A DNA stretch of 64,000 bases from Pogonophryne albipinna. Its lineage: Eukaryota; Chordata; Actinopteri; Perciformes; Artedidraconidae. Location of the stretch: positions 50,293,826-50,357,825 of the forward strand of contig CM053243.1 of assembly GCA_028583405.1 (NCBI GenBank). Reading direction: 5' to 3'. The notes under the pieces are model-generated. The model saw only the letters and a program-made list of their open reading frames with translations, was not told where the DNA came from and did no database searches. Below, piece after piece: positions 32,239-44,008 of the stretch; position 1 is the first letter of the stretch; every line of letters begins with the position of its first letter. The translations under genes and the position numbers were made by a program.

Positions 32239-33006
32239 TAAAGCAAACAGATATTGTTCTAAACTGTATTAAAGTAAACAGGTATTATCTTGAACTGTAT
32301 TGAAGTGAACATGTATTATTTGGGACTGTTTTAAAGTAATCCTATATATATAACCCTTTTTACTTACACTCAATGACCCAGATACCCTGACACACACACT
32401 TACACCTCCTGTCTCCAGCACACACACTTACACTCACTGACCCAGATATCAGCACACACACACACATACACTTTCCCCCCCACCAGCACATGCACATGTT
32501 CTTATTCAAGGTTCTTCCTGGGGCCAGTATAATCTCAAGCACCAATATATCTGTGTACAATGTTTGATTGTTTTGGGAAATAATAGTTTGTGTGAAATCT
32601 TCCCTGGGAAAGTAAAGGAGTGAAGTTAGGTGGAAGATAAAAAGTGATTCTGACCTTGACTAGTTCCGAGGCTCTCACGCTTCACTTAGGAGTAAAATGG
32701 GATGGAAGAGCCGACCCACATATCCGCCCCAAAAATGTCCATATATACTGTTGTTTATTCATGCAAAGGGCCCCCCTTGTTTCTGACTGGCTGGTCCCGA
32801 TACCTGTATCGCACAGCAGTAGAGCTGGGAGCCCGGAGTACTCTGTAATTTGTATTGGTGTTTTTTACCATTAAAATCAGATTATTGTTATAACTTTTAT
32901 GCCGGTGTTTTGAACTCCTTCTCTTATTAATCTGACCAGGCTCATCTAACGAACGGCGCGGAGCAGAGGTGGGCTTTAAGCCACCACTACTGTGTTTGCT
33001 TCAACA
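32239..33006 (+). repeat. 3' LTR of the plus-strand ERV
   Basis: Almost base-for-base the 5' LTR. The visible difference is a (CA)n length change near 32,455, suggesting a younger insertion than the minus-strand copy. Confidence 0.88.
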
Positions 33007-33010
33007 ACAG

Positions 33011-33570
33011 CTGATAGATCTACAGGTATCTGATCGGATATTTGTTAAGATCCATATGTCACGGATAGGATCATATTGTGTGCTAAATAAGAGACATGTA
33101 ATCATTTACAAAACACCATGTTTTTATTAACAAAATAATGTTGTTTAATTCACGTTGGCGTAAGTAGCCTACAAAACATCGCTATGTTTTTAGATCAGGA
33201 AATGCAGCCCGGCTCAAACAAACGATTTTCAATCATCATCCTCACGATCATTTAATGTATCATATGTTCCCGAATTGAAATGAATGCACTAATACATGTA
33301 GTTTAATCCACGTGAGTTTACAACAACAAAAATAATCGCTTTGTTTTTATATCACATCCGACCGGAGGAAAATGCATCACGGCTCTCACTACCGATCATC
33401 CTAATCCCACGGGCAAACAATAATATGTACAGTGTTGTTTACTGTATTATTAGTGTCTAATATTACTGCTATAACAATCACACATTGAGTTGTTAAAATC
33501 AGACCATTTTTTTTTTTTTAAACAGTCTGAATGAAACGGCAGCTCTCAGGTGATCAGGTGTGTGTTTACC
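33011..33570. other. Non-coding stretch with diverged tandem duplication
   Basis: Two diverged copies of about 145 bases (around 33,110-33,245 and 33,290-33,410) share TTTAATTCACGT/TTTAATCCACGT, ATCGCT(A/T)TGTTTTTA and a CGATCATC end. No coding potential is seen. Confidence 0.45.
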
Positions 33571-34288
33571 AGTGTTGGGACTAACGTGTTACAAACTAAC
33601 GCATGACTGTAACGCAACTAACTTTTGCGGTAACTAATAACGTTACTAGTTACCTATTCCCATTCAGTAACGCCGTTATAGTTACTGTGATTTAAATGGG
33701 TGCGTTACTGCGTTACATTATGTGATGGAACTGAACCGAATCTCCCTGTGGATGTAGCTTACAGGCGAATACAGCGATGTCCTCTCACAGTACCATGGAA
33801 AAGTGAAAGTGACCAGAGAGGAGTGATGATTGGTTAACGCGCATGGATGTATAATAAGAACTGGATACAGCGTGGGAGGCGGGGCCTCATTCATTCCTAT
33901 GAGAGTTGCTCATTAGTGCATGATGATAGAATGGCCCAACTTTTGAGAGAGTGAAACGTCACAGATTACCCAGCATGCCTGAGAAGTACCCATATGTGCG
34001 CTCATAGCGCATGCGCAACTTTAACCAAAATGCTCGTTCACATCAAGCACGTCAATTTGCGTACACGTAACAGCACCGCGCGTTCATGACAGCATGGTAA
34101 TGGATTGTTATTATGATGGATTTGATATTAACGAGTTGGCAGCTAGCGGCTAGCTAGTAATTATGCTAATGTGACATCAATCGTTATGTACTTATATTAC
34201 GCTAACAGGATCTAGTGATATCCAAGCAACAGAGCTTCATTTAGCATGAAATAATTATTGCACTGTATATATATATATATATATATAT

Positions 34289-34602
34289 TAGGGCTGTCAG
34301 TCGATTAAAATATTTAATCGCGATTAATCGCATGATTGTCCATAGTTAATCGCAATTAATCGCACATTTTTTATCTGTTCTAAATGTACCTTAGAGGAAT
34401 ATTTTTCAAGTTTTTAATACTCTTATCAACAGATGAGTGGACAAATATGCTTTATGCAAATGTTTATTATCATTTTAACAATGACAAATATTCTCATGAA
34501 TATTAAACACAACATCCTCTGAACATTACAAATATTCGCCTCAATTCAACCTGGAACTTCTCTCATACAATAATACAATACAAATGGGGTGGGTGGGTGG
34601 GT

Positions 34603-34645
<43 letters not shown>

Positions 34646-34933
34646 GGAGCTATGTGCAACTCAAGGCATATGCTCGAACGGGAGCTGCCTGGACGCTGCA
34701 ATCATGTTGCGCGCACTATCCATGCTGAGTGTGCTGACTTTTCGTACAATGTCCCACTGTCTGGCTGCCTGCATAAAGTCAAGTGCTTGGCGCAGTTGTG
34801 GCGAAATGTCGCTCCTCTGTTTTCATTTAAACAGCTCCTTATATCCGTTAGCTCAGCTAGCTAGCACCAGATGCTAACAACAACAATGCACGTAAGGTCT
34901 CTCTCAAGTTATTAACGCGTTAACTTGACAGCC

Positions 34934-34936
<3 letters not shown>
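34289..34936. mobile_element. hAT MITE carrying a (GT)n tract
   Basis: Termini are TAGGGCTGTCA and TGACAGCCCTA, inserted into a (TA)n tract with ATATATAT on each side as the 8-bp duplication. Subterminal ATTAATCGC repeats follow the left end. It is a shorter version of the element at 54,547-55,578. Confidence 0.85.
34604..34644. repeat. (GT)n microsatellite in the hAT MITE
   Basis: About 20 GT units preceded by GGGT repeats. It occupies the same internal position as the much longer tract at 54,856-55,032. Confidence 0.9.
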
Positions 34937-34975
<39 letters not shown>

Positions 34976-35663
34976 TACACAGTGCAATAAGCTTCTTAGT
35001 GCAATAATAAGCTACAGGGACGTTAATCTAACGTCGGTAATATTAACTTTATTTAATACAACATTTACTGTACAAGATTTAATCATACAGCCCATGTAGT
35101 ATAATATTTTACAAATGATGAATGTACAATATATCCATTATTACATCTCCGTGGGATGGCAGTAAGGCGATATGGGTCCGTTCTGAGTGTGTATCCATGG
35201 GTAAAGATAAACGCATGTAGTGCTGAACACGTAACATGAACGTGCCGGGCGGCGCGGTCCCGTGGGTTAGATGCGCGTTCATAATGCAGAGGGAAATAAC
35301 TCTCAAAATAACGTTATTAGCACATTTTTACAACTTGAGGAACGAATATTTTTAATAAGGGCTATACAAGTTCATACTGGGTTGTTTATTTAGTTTAAAA
35401 AAAAATTATCCAACAATTTACAGACCACTCTTTCCCCATGTAAATTAATGGGAAAAAGTGTTTCCGGGCCTGGCAACCAAACGGAAGTGTAGTACCGCCG
35501 TTTGGCCACCACAAATATTTTCATCTGAGTCCGGCGCACTGACTGGGGGCTTGTTAACGCGGGGTAACATTTCAGGGTAAGCCAATCAGAGACAGAGTTG
35601 GGCGGGTCTTGCCTTATGGGGAAAATACACACACACACATACACGGCAACGCCCACCACCAGC

Positions 35664-36381
35664 CAGTGTTGCCAACTTGGCGACTTTGTCGTTAAATTTG
35701 GCGGCTTTCCAAACCCTCTGGCTACTTATTTTTGTCAAAAGCGACTAACGACTGATCTAACGACTTGTAATGGTGTTATTAGGGACTTTTCTGGTGTTTG
35801 GAGACTCACGTATTGTTCTGCAGTTAACGAGCTGCCGTGAGTCCCTCAGCCCTCCCATAGTACTCACAGGCGCGCAGACTCACAGTTGCCTCCCGCAGCA
35901 GCTCAGCTGCAGTCAGAGCAGAGAGGAGACAGCCACACTCTCCCGCGTCGAGACAGCTTCAGTCACTTAATGACCTCGTCCACTGTGTGTGTGCCTCTCT
36001 GTGACAAGCTAAACATCCACGTAGGTCATCGTGTCACAGTCTAAACTGTATTCACAAAAGTACAGAAAGGAGTGGGAATCAAACCCTGAGTTTAAAGGAT
36101 GGTTGAAGACATTTATTGGAGATGACACACGGGCATACTATACTGCCTTTATTGTAAGGGATATTTATAATAAAAACTACTAAAACTATTTCTACTTTTT
36201 CTAATAGAGACATGTCTGGATTTACTCTGGTGGTTTCAAGTTTTGATCCTAGAAGGGGGTGGAACGTTATTTTACCGCCATTACATGATATGCAAATTAG
36301 GCGATGACGTCATTTAGGGACTTCTGGCGACTTTTCGGACAGCCAATAGCTACTTTCCTTACTATGGAGTTGGCAACACTG
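35664..36381. mobile_element. hAT MITE, 718 bp
   Basis: The left end CAGTGTTGCCAACTTGGCGA pairs with the right end GAGTTGGCAACACTG. A perfect 8-bp duplication CCACCAGC lies at 35,656-35,663 and 36,382-36,389. The interior has no transposase frame. Confidence 0.9.
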
Positions 36382-36398
36382 CCACCAGCACACACACT

Positions 36399-36692
36399 AT
36401 GGCAGATGCAAGTATCAGCGAGAGCAGCAGCGCATTTACAACTTGGAGATATAACCACTATTTTCAATTTGTGGGGATAAAGGACGCACAAAATATTATG
36501 GTCAAATGTAAACTGTGTGCAGGACAAAAAGCATTGTCCACATCGAATAACAGCAATGCCAATCTCCTGAAGCACCCAACTAATGTACATGAGGCTATAA
36601 AACTAGTCGCCAAAGACCCCACCTTCTCAACCACCGGCAGTGACCCAGATGGAGCAACACCATCTAAACAGCCAAAAAAACGATTTTTTTAA
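36399..36692 (+). pseudogene. hAT transposase N-terminus with BED zinc finger
   Basis: A 97-codon frame beginning MADASISESSS. It has aromatic residues (TTWRYNHYFQFV), then CKLC...NLLKHPTNVH, giving the C-x2-C...H-x4-H spacing of a BED finger that binds transposon ends. A Pro/Lys-rich tail ends in KKRFF at a T-rich run, after which the frame is lost. The insertion of another MITE 18 bases upstream separates it from its promoter side. It may be the DNA-binding exon of a ZBED-like hAT; no catalytic domain follows. Confidence 0.65.
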
Positions 36693-37415
36693 ATCGCCAC
36701 ATGTCACCCAGAGTCAACTAAACAGATTGATTGCTGAACATAGTTTTGTTTGTCTTCAGTGTCAGTCTGACAGTTTATTATTTATCTAATTGTTACTACC
36801 AAAAGAGTGTAGTTCTTGTTTAATTGTTACACTGCCAAAAGAGTGTAGTTCTTTTTATTTCATATTGCACTACTTAGAACTTGATTGTTGAGGCTACAAT
36901 AAAGATGCCTGTTTTATTGTTATTGCACAGATTACAGGTACTGAGACAACAAAATGCAGTTTAGCTTCTAACGGTGCAACAAGCAGTAAAGTGAAAAGTA
37001 ATGTACACAATCTACAGAATAAAATATAGAATGAATTGAATGATGAATAAACAGTGAGGGGTATGAATACACTAGCAGCCTGTGAGCAGTATTAACAGTG
37101 TGTATGAATATGCTAAGATATATAAAGTATGAAAACGGTAAGCAGTGCAAGTATAGTATAAAATATATGGATATTAATTTCATGATAAACATTGTGGAAC
37201 AATGATGAAAAATGTGAATGGAAGTGGCGACGTAAAACTGACACAAAACAACAACAAACTTTTGCCGAGCCAATGGAGAGTTTCATCAGCAGCACGGGGT
37301 ACAAACCACCAATGAGCGCTCAGCTCGAGATACCAGCGAGTCGAGAGAGTGAATTATATCTGCATTTTATCTTTTGAGAAGCCCCCACCCCCCATGTTGC
37401 CTATGCTGTATGCTG

Positions 37416-38265
37416 TGTAGGAGCAAACACAGTAGTGGTGGCTTAAAGCCCACCTCCGCTCCGCGCCGTCCGTTAGATGAGCCTGGTCAGATTTAATAAA
37501 AGAAGTTCAAAACACTGGCATAAAAGTTATAACAATAATCTGATTTTAATGGTAAAAAACACAATACGAAATACAGAGTGCCCTGTAACAGAGCACTCCG
37601 GGCTCCCCGCTCCACTGCCGTGCGATACAGGTATCGGGACCAGCCAGTCAGAAACAAGGGGGGCATTTTGCATGAATAAACAACAGTATATATGGACATA
37701 TTTGGGGCGGAGATGTGGGTCGGCTCTTCCGTCCCATTTTACTCCTAAGTGAAGCGTGAGAGCCTCGGAACTAGTCAAGGTCAGAATCACTTTTTATCTT
37801 CCACCTAACTTCACTCACTCCTTTAATTTCTCAAGGAAGATTTCACACAAACTATTCTTTCCCAAAACAATCAAACATTGTACACAGATATATTAGTATC
37901 AAACATTGTACACAGATATATTGGTGCTTGAGATTATATTGGCCCCAGAAAGAACCTTGAAAAGAACCTGTGTGTGTGTGCTGGTGGGGGGAAGTGTATG
38001 TGTGTGTGTGTGTGCTGATATCTGGGTCAGTGTGTGTGTGCTGGTGAGAGGAAGTGTATGTGTGTGTGTTGGTATCTGGGTCAGTGAGTGTAGATGAGCA
38101 AAGAAATATGTGTGTGTGCTGATGAGAGGAGGTGTATGTGTGTGTGGCAGGGTATCTGGGTCATTGAGTGTAAGTAAGAAGGTTTATATATAGGATTACT
38201 TTAAAACAGTCCCAAATAATACCTGTTTACTTTAATACAGTTTAGAACAATATCTGTTTACTTTA
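37416..38265 (-). repeat. Solo LTR of the ERV family
   Basis: An 850-base LTR of the same family as 28,222-33,006. On the plus strand it runs TGTAGGAGC to CTTTA and is bounded by the 4-bp duplication GCTG (37,412-37,415 and 38,266-38,269). Extra TGTGTGCTGGTG-type tandem units near 37,975-38,160 account for its greater length. It is a product of LTR-LTR recombination. Confidence 0.9.
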
Positions 38266-38408
38266 GCTGCAAACTCTTTGTTTAAAACTAATTGGCCATC
38301 GGAATGTGTGGAGTAAGTCTCCCAAGGGGGATGGTCACATTCCACAGCTCTCCCCCCCCCTCCTGTGATCTCCCAACCCCCAGTCTGTAGGTTTGTGTTA
38401 GCATATTT

Positions 38409-38959
38409 CAGTGTTAATTTTGGCAGCTGTTTTTGATTTAGTCTTAGTCTTTAGACGAAAATGGTTATTAGTTTTAGTCACATTTTAGTCATTCCTATCC
38501 TTTGTAGTTTTAGTCTAGTTTTAGTCGACGAAAACTCAAAACGTTTTAGTCAACTTTTAGTCAAAATGTGTCTCTATACTCTCTGAACGCTCTGTCCCCG
38601 GCATATCTCTGTGTCTGCTGCAGCATGTCTGTTAGGCCCCGCCCCCCGCACACAGAGAGATCGCTCTTCTGGAGTGAAGAGAGCGGAAATAATGATATTG
38701 CAAGTTAGAAACGTGTGATGCATTTTGACAGACAAGATGGACACTTGGGGGAAAATATGCTGCATTTTGAATGTCCGATAGTCCACCATTAACACCTTAG
38801 TCCCATCTCGTCTCGTCAACGAAAACTAAATATACATTTCGTCATAGTTTTTGTTATCAAGAATCTATTTTTAGCTCGTCATCGTCTCGTCTTAGTCATG
38901 TAAAAAAGGTTGTTGACGAACATTTTTCGTCATAGTTTTCGTTGACGAAATTAACACTG
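38409..38959. mobile_element. hAT MITE, 551 bp
   Basis: The left end CAGTGTTAATTT mirrors the right end AAATTAACACTG, with an 8-bp duplication GCATATTT (38,401-38,408 and 38,960-38,967). The subterminal regions are filled with TTTTAGTC(A/G)- and CGTC-type short repeats, typical of transposase binding arrays. Confidence 0.92.
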
Positions 38960-39444
38960 GCATATTTAAACTGTCGCACTTTCTGTTGTTTCTATTGCGC
39001 ATTGCCGGTATGAAAGGGTCTGTGCCGGAAATATCAAACATTTAATAAAAGTGAAAAACAATGAACAAGACTTAACGTATTCATCATAATTAATTATATT
39101 TATTCCGTTTGGATGTAGGATTTGTTTAGAGCAGTGATCTTCTCTGCAGCAGAGAGCTAAGCGCTGTCAGACCGGACCTAACCCTGAAAAGTATTATCAT
39201 CATGTTATTAATATTAAATACATATAAGTATTTTTACAACTTGTATTTAGAAATACTCTGTTGTAATTATTGATGCATAAATGTGTTCATCCATTCAATG
39301 TGGCATCTGCTATAATGGGGTTAATGTATGATATTACTTAATAATACAATACATTATAATTATATTTGAGTTTTATTCATTTCTTATTACATAGTTTCTC
39401 ATTATTATTATTTTTATCGCTCATTTTATTAATCTGTGTGAATC

Positions 39445-39540
39445 TGTGCTATCCTGTTTTTCACTCTTACCCTGTTGCTGTTTGAACCACTGAATTTCCC
39501 CACAGGGATTAATAAAGGTCCATCTTATCTTATCTTAATG
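39445..39540 (+). mobile_element. LINE 3' tail
   Basis: GAATTTCCCCACAGGGATTA followed by ATAAAGG and a tandem (ATCTT)n tail is a characteristic 3' end of a fish LINE. Upstream 39,000-39,440 is AT-rich with no frame, so the copy is strongly 5'-truncated or diverged. Confidence 0.65.
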
Positions 39541-39738
39541 TATAAGTTGATTTACTTCAATCTACTGTACTGTGTAAAAACACCCCAACAATATTACAAA
39601 AAATATACTGCAAAAAGCAAACTATATACTTTATTTGATCTAAAACATTGATGTTTTTTCATTATAGTAGCCTGTGAAAACCATAACAAATAAGTGATTA
39701 AATGCTACAGTATGCTGCAAACATTGCAAACAGACTAA

Positions 39739-40341
39739 CGGCCCGTCTACACTACAGGCATCGAAAAATGCTTTCAACGCTTCGCCCATTCATTTGAATG
39801 GGGTGACGTAGAAGATTTTTAATCTTCGCCGAACTGCATTGTGGGGAGCATGGCATGGCTTTGCAAGCATCACGAGCATCTATCGGCATCAAAAGTTGAA
39901 CAATGTTTAACTTTTGAGGCTCGATGTTTGGCATCAGCCAATCAAATCCCGTTTATGCAATTCCCGCCAGTACAAGCGCTAGCCAATCAAACCGTGTGCA
40001 AGCTGGGAGAGCCAGACCGCAGTTCATTTCCTCATATTCCAAACGAGAAATTACGGTAGCAAATCACCCGGTTCTGTACGATCAGAACTATTTACCGGGA
40101 AACAAACTGGAGGAACCAGGCATGGAGGGAGGTGGCAGAGACAGTGGGTGAAACTGTTAGGTTTTCGCCTGTTTGGGGATTTTATATCCAGTTTACTTCG
40201 TTTTAACATTGCTATTGCTTTGTATGTCGGGGGCGGGAGATTCATGTGATTGGTTGTTGGTCGCGTTGCTCGCAAAAAATCGCCAAGCTTCAGACACGCC
40301 CAGCATCAAGATTTGTTGATGCCTGTAGTGTAGACGGGCCG
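39739..40341. mobile_element. Harbinger-type MITE, 603 bp
   Basis: Perfect terminal inverted repeats CGGCCCGTCTACACTACAGG plus CATC sit at both ends, flanked by TAA (39,736-39,738 and 40,342-40,344). A 3-bp TWA duplication with long TIRs is the hallmark of PIF/Harbinger elements. The short frames inside are not conserved coding. Confidence 0.85.
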
Positions 40342-40605
40342 TAAGTTCTACTACACCCAGTTGTCTTTGTGTATTTGTGAATGAAGCGCCATCTCATGGT
40401 TAAATCCTGTAATTGAATAAATGGGGAAATTGGGCAACGCCCTCTAGCAATTTGGCAACGCCCCCAGCCACTGGGATCCGCTGGGCTTTTGACTGGGACA
40501 CACCCATGTGAGTCCTATCTGGAGTGCTACATCTGTATACACACGTTACCAAATAAGGAGTGAGAGTGTCGCGTAGCCAAAACCGGATGCTGCATACACA
40601 CAAAA

Positions 40606-40790
40606 AGTGACAGACACATTGGATTAACCTATGGATTAACTTTCAGCCGCGTTTTTAACGACTTTTGATCAGAATAACAGCTAAGGTGAGACGATGTTCC
40701 GTTTTTGCTCCGTAATGCTACGTGTTGTGATGTCTGTGTTTGAAAAAACACCCCGCAGCCCCCGACTGAGGGGGCTCTCGGCTTAACAGG
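40606..40790 (+). mobile_element. Diverged piggyBac MITE end
   Basis: ACATTGGATTAACC and ACTTTTGATCA echo the MITE near 827-880. The right terminus CTCGGCTTAACAGG is followed by TTAA (40,791-40,794), a diverged form of GGGCTTAAGAGG|TTAA. It is an older relative of the four main copies. Confidence 0.6.
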
Positions 40791-40794
40791 TTAA

Positions 40795-41297
40795 TTAAAT
40801 AATCTAAACAGTGTTTTTGGCATTCTGGTAAGCATAATGCAGATTGCATGATGAAATGTACTACAACGACACATATTTTCCAACGTCACATATTTTCTGG
40901 AGATATGTACTGAAAAACCTGCTGTATACTATTTGATACATACATTTTCAACACAATTTCTCTATGAAATAAGCTAAACAATATAAATTGCTTCAATACA
41001 GTAAATATTCATAGTGAAATATCAGTAACAATATAAAAGTAATTCTTACCGTAATTTATTCAATATTGGCAAAGATGTCGCTTCCAAAAGCGTCTGAACC
41101 GTGACATGACGGTAGCCATTTTGGATTTGGTCATTAAAAGCGCTCTACAGCCTGCAGTGCCCCGATGATCCACCAGAGGGCAGAAGACATGTATCACATT
41201 GCATACAACAGGTCTTTTAGGAACGTACTAGTCATTTGGATGACGTATAGATCTCAGAAACTCATGTATCAAATATGATACACTTGGCGTTATAGGG
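40795..41297. mobile_element. TTAA-type element, right end
   Basis: The right terminus GGCGTTATAGGG abuts TTAA at 41,298-41,301, which lies in a LINE endonuclease codon. Its inverted form CCCTATAACGCC resembles CCCTGTGAAGCC at 16,991. No left terminus is visible locally. Confidence 0.5.
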
Positions 41298-41487
41298 TTA
41301 AGTCTGCATGTTTGAAATCTCCAGCTATGATATGGGCGGCTTCCGGATATGTGCTTTTTTGTGAATTGATAGCACTGTGCAGCAGGGTTTCCGTTAGCCG
41401 GTAATTACCGTTTTTTAGCTGGTAAAATTTATTAAAAACCGGTAAATTCAAAACCTGACGGTCAAAATGTCTGGTAATAATTAGGGA

Positions 41488-41966
41488 TGCTCCGATAGAT
41501 CGGCCGCCGGTCATTATCGGCCGATATTCACTCTTAATAGTTTGATCTGTGCTCTCTATAAAGGCCGATCAGGAGAGCTGGATCTGATCGATATGGACAT
41601 AAACGCGAGTGAGGTATAACCGGACGCGAGAGAGAGATCAGATCAGCTGCTGAGTCAGACCGAGACACGCAGCTCTGCATAATAACCTGAAGCCCCGCCT
41701 CTGTTTAGCGAGCTGCAGGAGCTGCATGATATACTGACGAGGGAGGGAGAGGGGAAAAGAGAGGCTCCGTTTCTCCCGTGTTATTATTTAAAGTTGATGT
41801 AAACTTTTCAATAATGTACGTTATCTACTACAAGTAGTTTGTTTGAATGTAATAATTATGTTGTTTGTTGTTTGTGGAATAATTTATTGAAAAATAAATC
41901 TGAATTTTTCGATCTGTTACGATTATAAACTGAAGCAATATAAAAATGAGCCCCGTGAACTGAGTT
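41488..41966 (+). repeat. TAGGGATGCTCCGAT-type MITE fragment
   Basis: It starts with the TAGGGATGCTCCGAT terminus and contains the segment shared with 1,975-2,095. The matching right terminus is missing, so it is truncated or was broken before the piggyBac MITE landed. Confidence 0.6.
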
Positions 41967-41970
41967 TTAA

Positions 41971-44008
41971 CCTCTTAAGCCCTGAGCCTGTTTTTCAGGT
42001 TTCAGGTTCGAAAATGCCACTAACACAACAAAGACTATATCTTCACTTCTAAAAGGGGTAAATTAATCATCTTTTCTCTCAAAGCAAGGTTACATCTGTG
42101 AGTTGGATGTAGAAGTGTCAGAATCAATATAGATGTTTTTATTTTAAAGTAAATTCAGATGGAACATAGTAAAAACATGTAAATTCTAATGTCCGCCTAA
42201 AAAAAAAACATTACTTATAGTAAAAACCACCCTTGAATGATGGGTTAGTAGACTAAAAGCTTTAGGAATCCAAACTATAACATATAATAAGTACCCTGTA
42301 TCAAGATTGATGCAAAACAAGTTAAATTTGACCTTTTTAGAGAGGTTTAGAAAAATAAAGTCCAGGCGGACTCACCTCTGGGTAATTTGGGAACCATCAG
42401 TTCCATTTGAACTTTTTCACTGTAAAAATCATTTTATTACTTTGAATTTTCACTATAGGTATTCATTCCATCCAAATACAACTGTTGTGAAAAAAATAAA
42501 AATAAAATATAAGAACATACTCTGTTATCCTCTTAGGCAAGGCAAGGCAAGTTTATTTATATAGCACTTATAGGCCCCACGGACCGAAATCGCGTCATTT
42601 GCAGGAAACAACGTCTAAGGAACCTTACTATTTAATAAACTATGAATATTTTATATCCATATAACGGGAAAAAACTAATTTAACTGATCTTTTTCATTTA
42701 TTTTTTCAAAAAAAACACAATGCTAACAGTGAGCATCTGAATTAGCCCCGAGCGAAAAATGCTAACCTATTACTGCACCGAAAATCACTCCTAGCTCCCT
42801 TATTACTTATCCTAGCTCCCTTATTACTTATCCTAGCTGCACATCCAACACATCGTTTTTGATCGTAAAGACACAGAATCTAACGGTGCCCACCACAACA
42901 CTGAAAGATACAAACTTGCAACGTTATCAACAAAAACGTACATCAAAACAAGTGGAGTTAGGTACTAGCATGCGCTAGGCTAATGGCTTACCTTCCTCTT
43001 TGTCTGGTCTAAACTGGTCTTCAATGGCATTAAAACGATAAAAACGATGATGTAGTTAATCCATAGGTTAATATCCAATGTGGCTGTGTCCCCTTTGAAA
43101 TGTTCTGATAATCTATAAGCAATAAAACTGCAATTCCGTTATCTGCTGTCCGCTCTGTGCTCCGTGCGCTCTGGGTTCTGCTGTAATGCCTGCTTGTTAG
43201 TAGTAAACAATAAATGAAGTCGGCTGCGTAATGTACTTAAACTGGCTGGCATTCTTTATACTTTACGCAGGACCACATCTCTGGAACCCATTGGTCGATT
43301 CGTGTGATTTACACCTTTTTCTTAACCATCAGAACCAATAGAATCGATGGGCAGTTCCCAAATCAACGTAAAAATTACCATAGCGGACATAATAGAGAAG
43401 CGAACAAAGCATATCTGAAAGTGCACGCCTGGACGGCAACATTTTATACCCAGTATATTGCCATAAATATGATGAAGGATTATCAGTCAAAATTTCTACG
43501 TGACACAAAGACATTGGATTAACCTTGAGCTGCGTTTTTATTCCGGTGAACACAACTTTTGATCACAAATCAAAAAAGGTAAGACGAAATTATTGTAATA
43601 TTTTTTAAACCGGATGTTGTTTACGTTCTCTTTTCTGGCTGATAGCTCCGCAATTCGGGGGCGTACAGTGATGATATTATATGTCTGGAATCTGTGGAGT
43701 CTCAGCTTTAAATCGTATATCTTGTTTGTGCAGTTACGATAAGTAATAAGGGCATTTCTACCGTGAGTGCTGTGCAAAATCCGTTAGCATTAGTTAGCAT
43801 TTTTTCGCTCCATGCTAATTCAAAGGCTTGGTATTACTCTTGTGTTTCTTTTAGCTAAAAATGGTTCACATTGTCAGTTAGCGGAGTTTCTTAGCGTTAA
43901 AAGGGTATGGAACATTAATAGTTTCATAAATGTTAAGAAGCCCTGAGACATAGTCTCGTAAAAAAACTGTTGGGGGGGTCCACTGGGGGGACCCTCGGGC
44001 TTAAGAGG
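41971..44008 (+). mobile_element. piggyBac-type MITE, copy 2 (full length)
   Basis: CCTCTTAAGCCC at the left and GGGCTTAAGAGG at the right, flanked by TTAA (41,967-41,970 and 44,009-44,012). It is 2,038 bases, non-coding, with shared internal blocks in all copies. A 37-base insertion with GCAAG repeats and TTTATTTATATAGCAC lies near 42,537-42,573 and is absent from copy 3. Confidence 0.92.

Larger units (their letters stand above)
28222..33006 (+). mobile_element. Endogenous retrovirus, plus strand, pol/env deleted
   Basis: LTRs at 28,222-28,991 and 32,239-33,006 are nearly identical, flanked by the 4-bp duplication ACAG (28,218-28,221 and 33,007-33,010). LTR termini are TAAAG...CAACA. The primer-binding site starts at 28,995 and the polypurine tract AAAAGAGGGG is at 32,228-32,237. 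The 3.2-kb interior holds a leader of about 1.2 kb, a broken gag and then, directly after a partial capsid region, the 3' terminal segment shared with the minus-strand copy. Protease, reverse transcriptase, integrase and envelope are absent. It is an internally deleted provirus-like copy that could move only if supplied with enzymes. Confidence 0.88.
33571..36990 (+). mobile_element. hAT element remnant with nested MITEs
   Basis: It starts CAGTGTTGGGACTAACG at 33,571, a hAT-type terminus with subterminal ACGTTACT-like repeats, and includes a BED-finger exon at 36,399. Two other hAT MITEs have inserted (34,289-34,936 and 35,664-36,381). No matching right terminus was found, so the right boundary is approximate and the catalytic part is missing. 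Confidence 0.5.

Noticed and set aside
36399..36692. A ZBED-type host gene
   Set aside because: Only the BED finger exon remains, inside a hAT remnant and next to another MITE, with no downstream coding exon seen.
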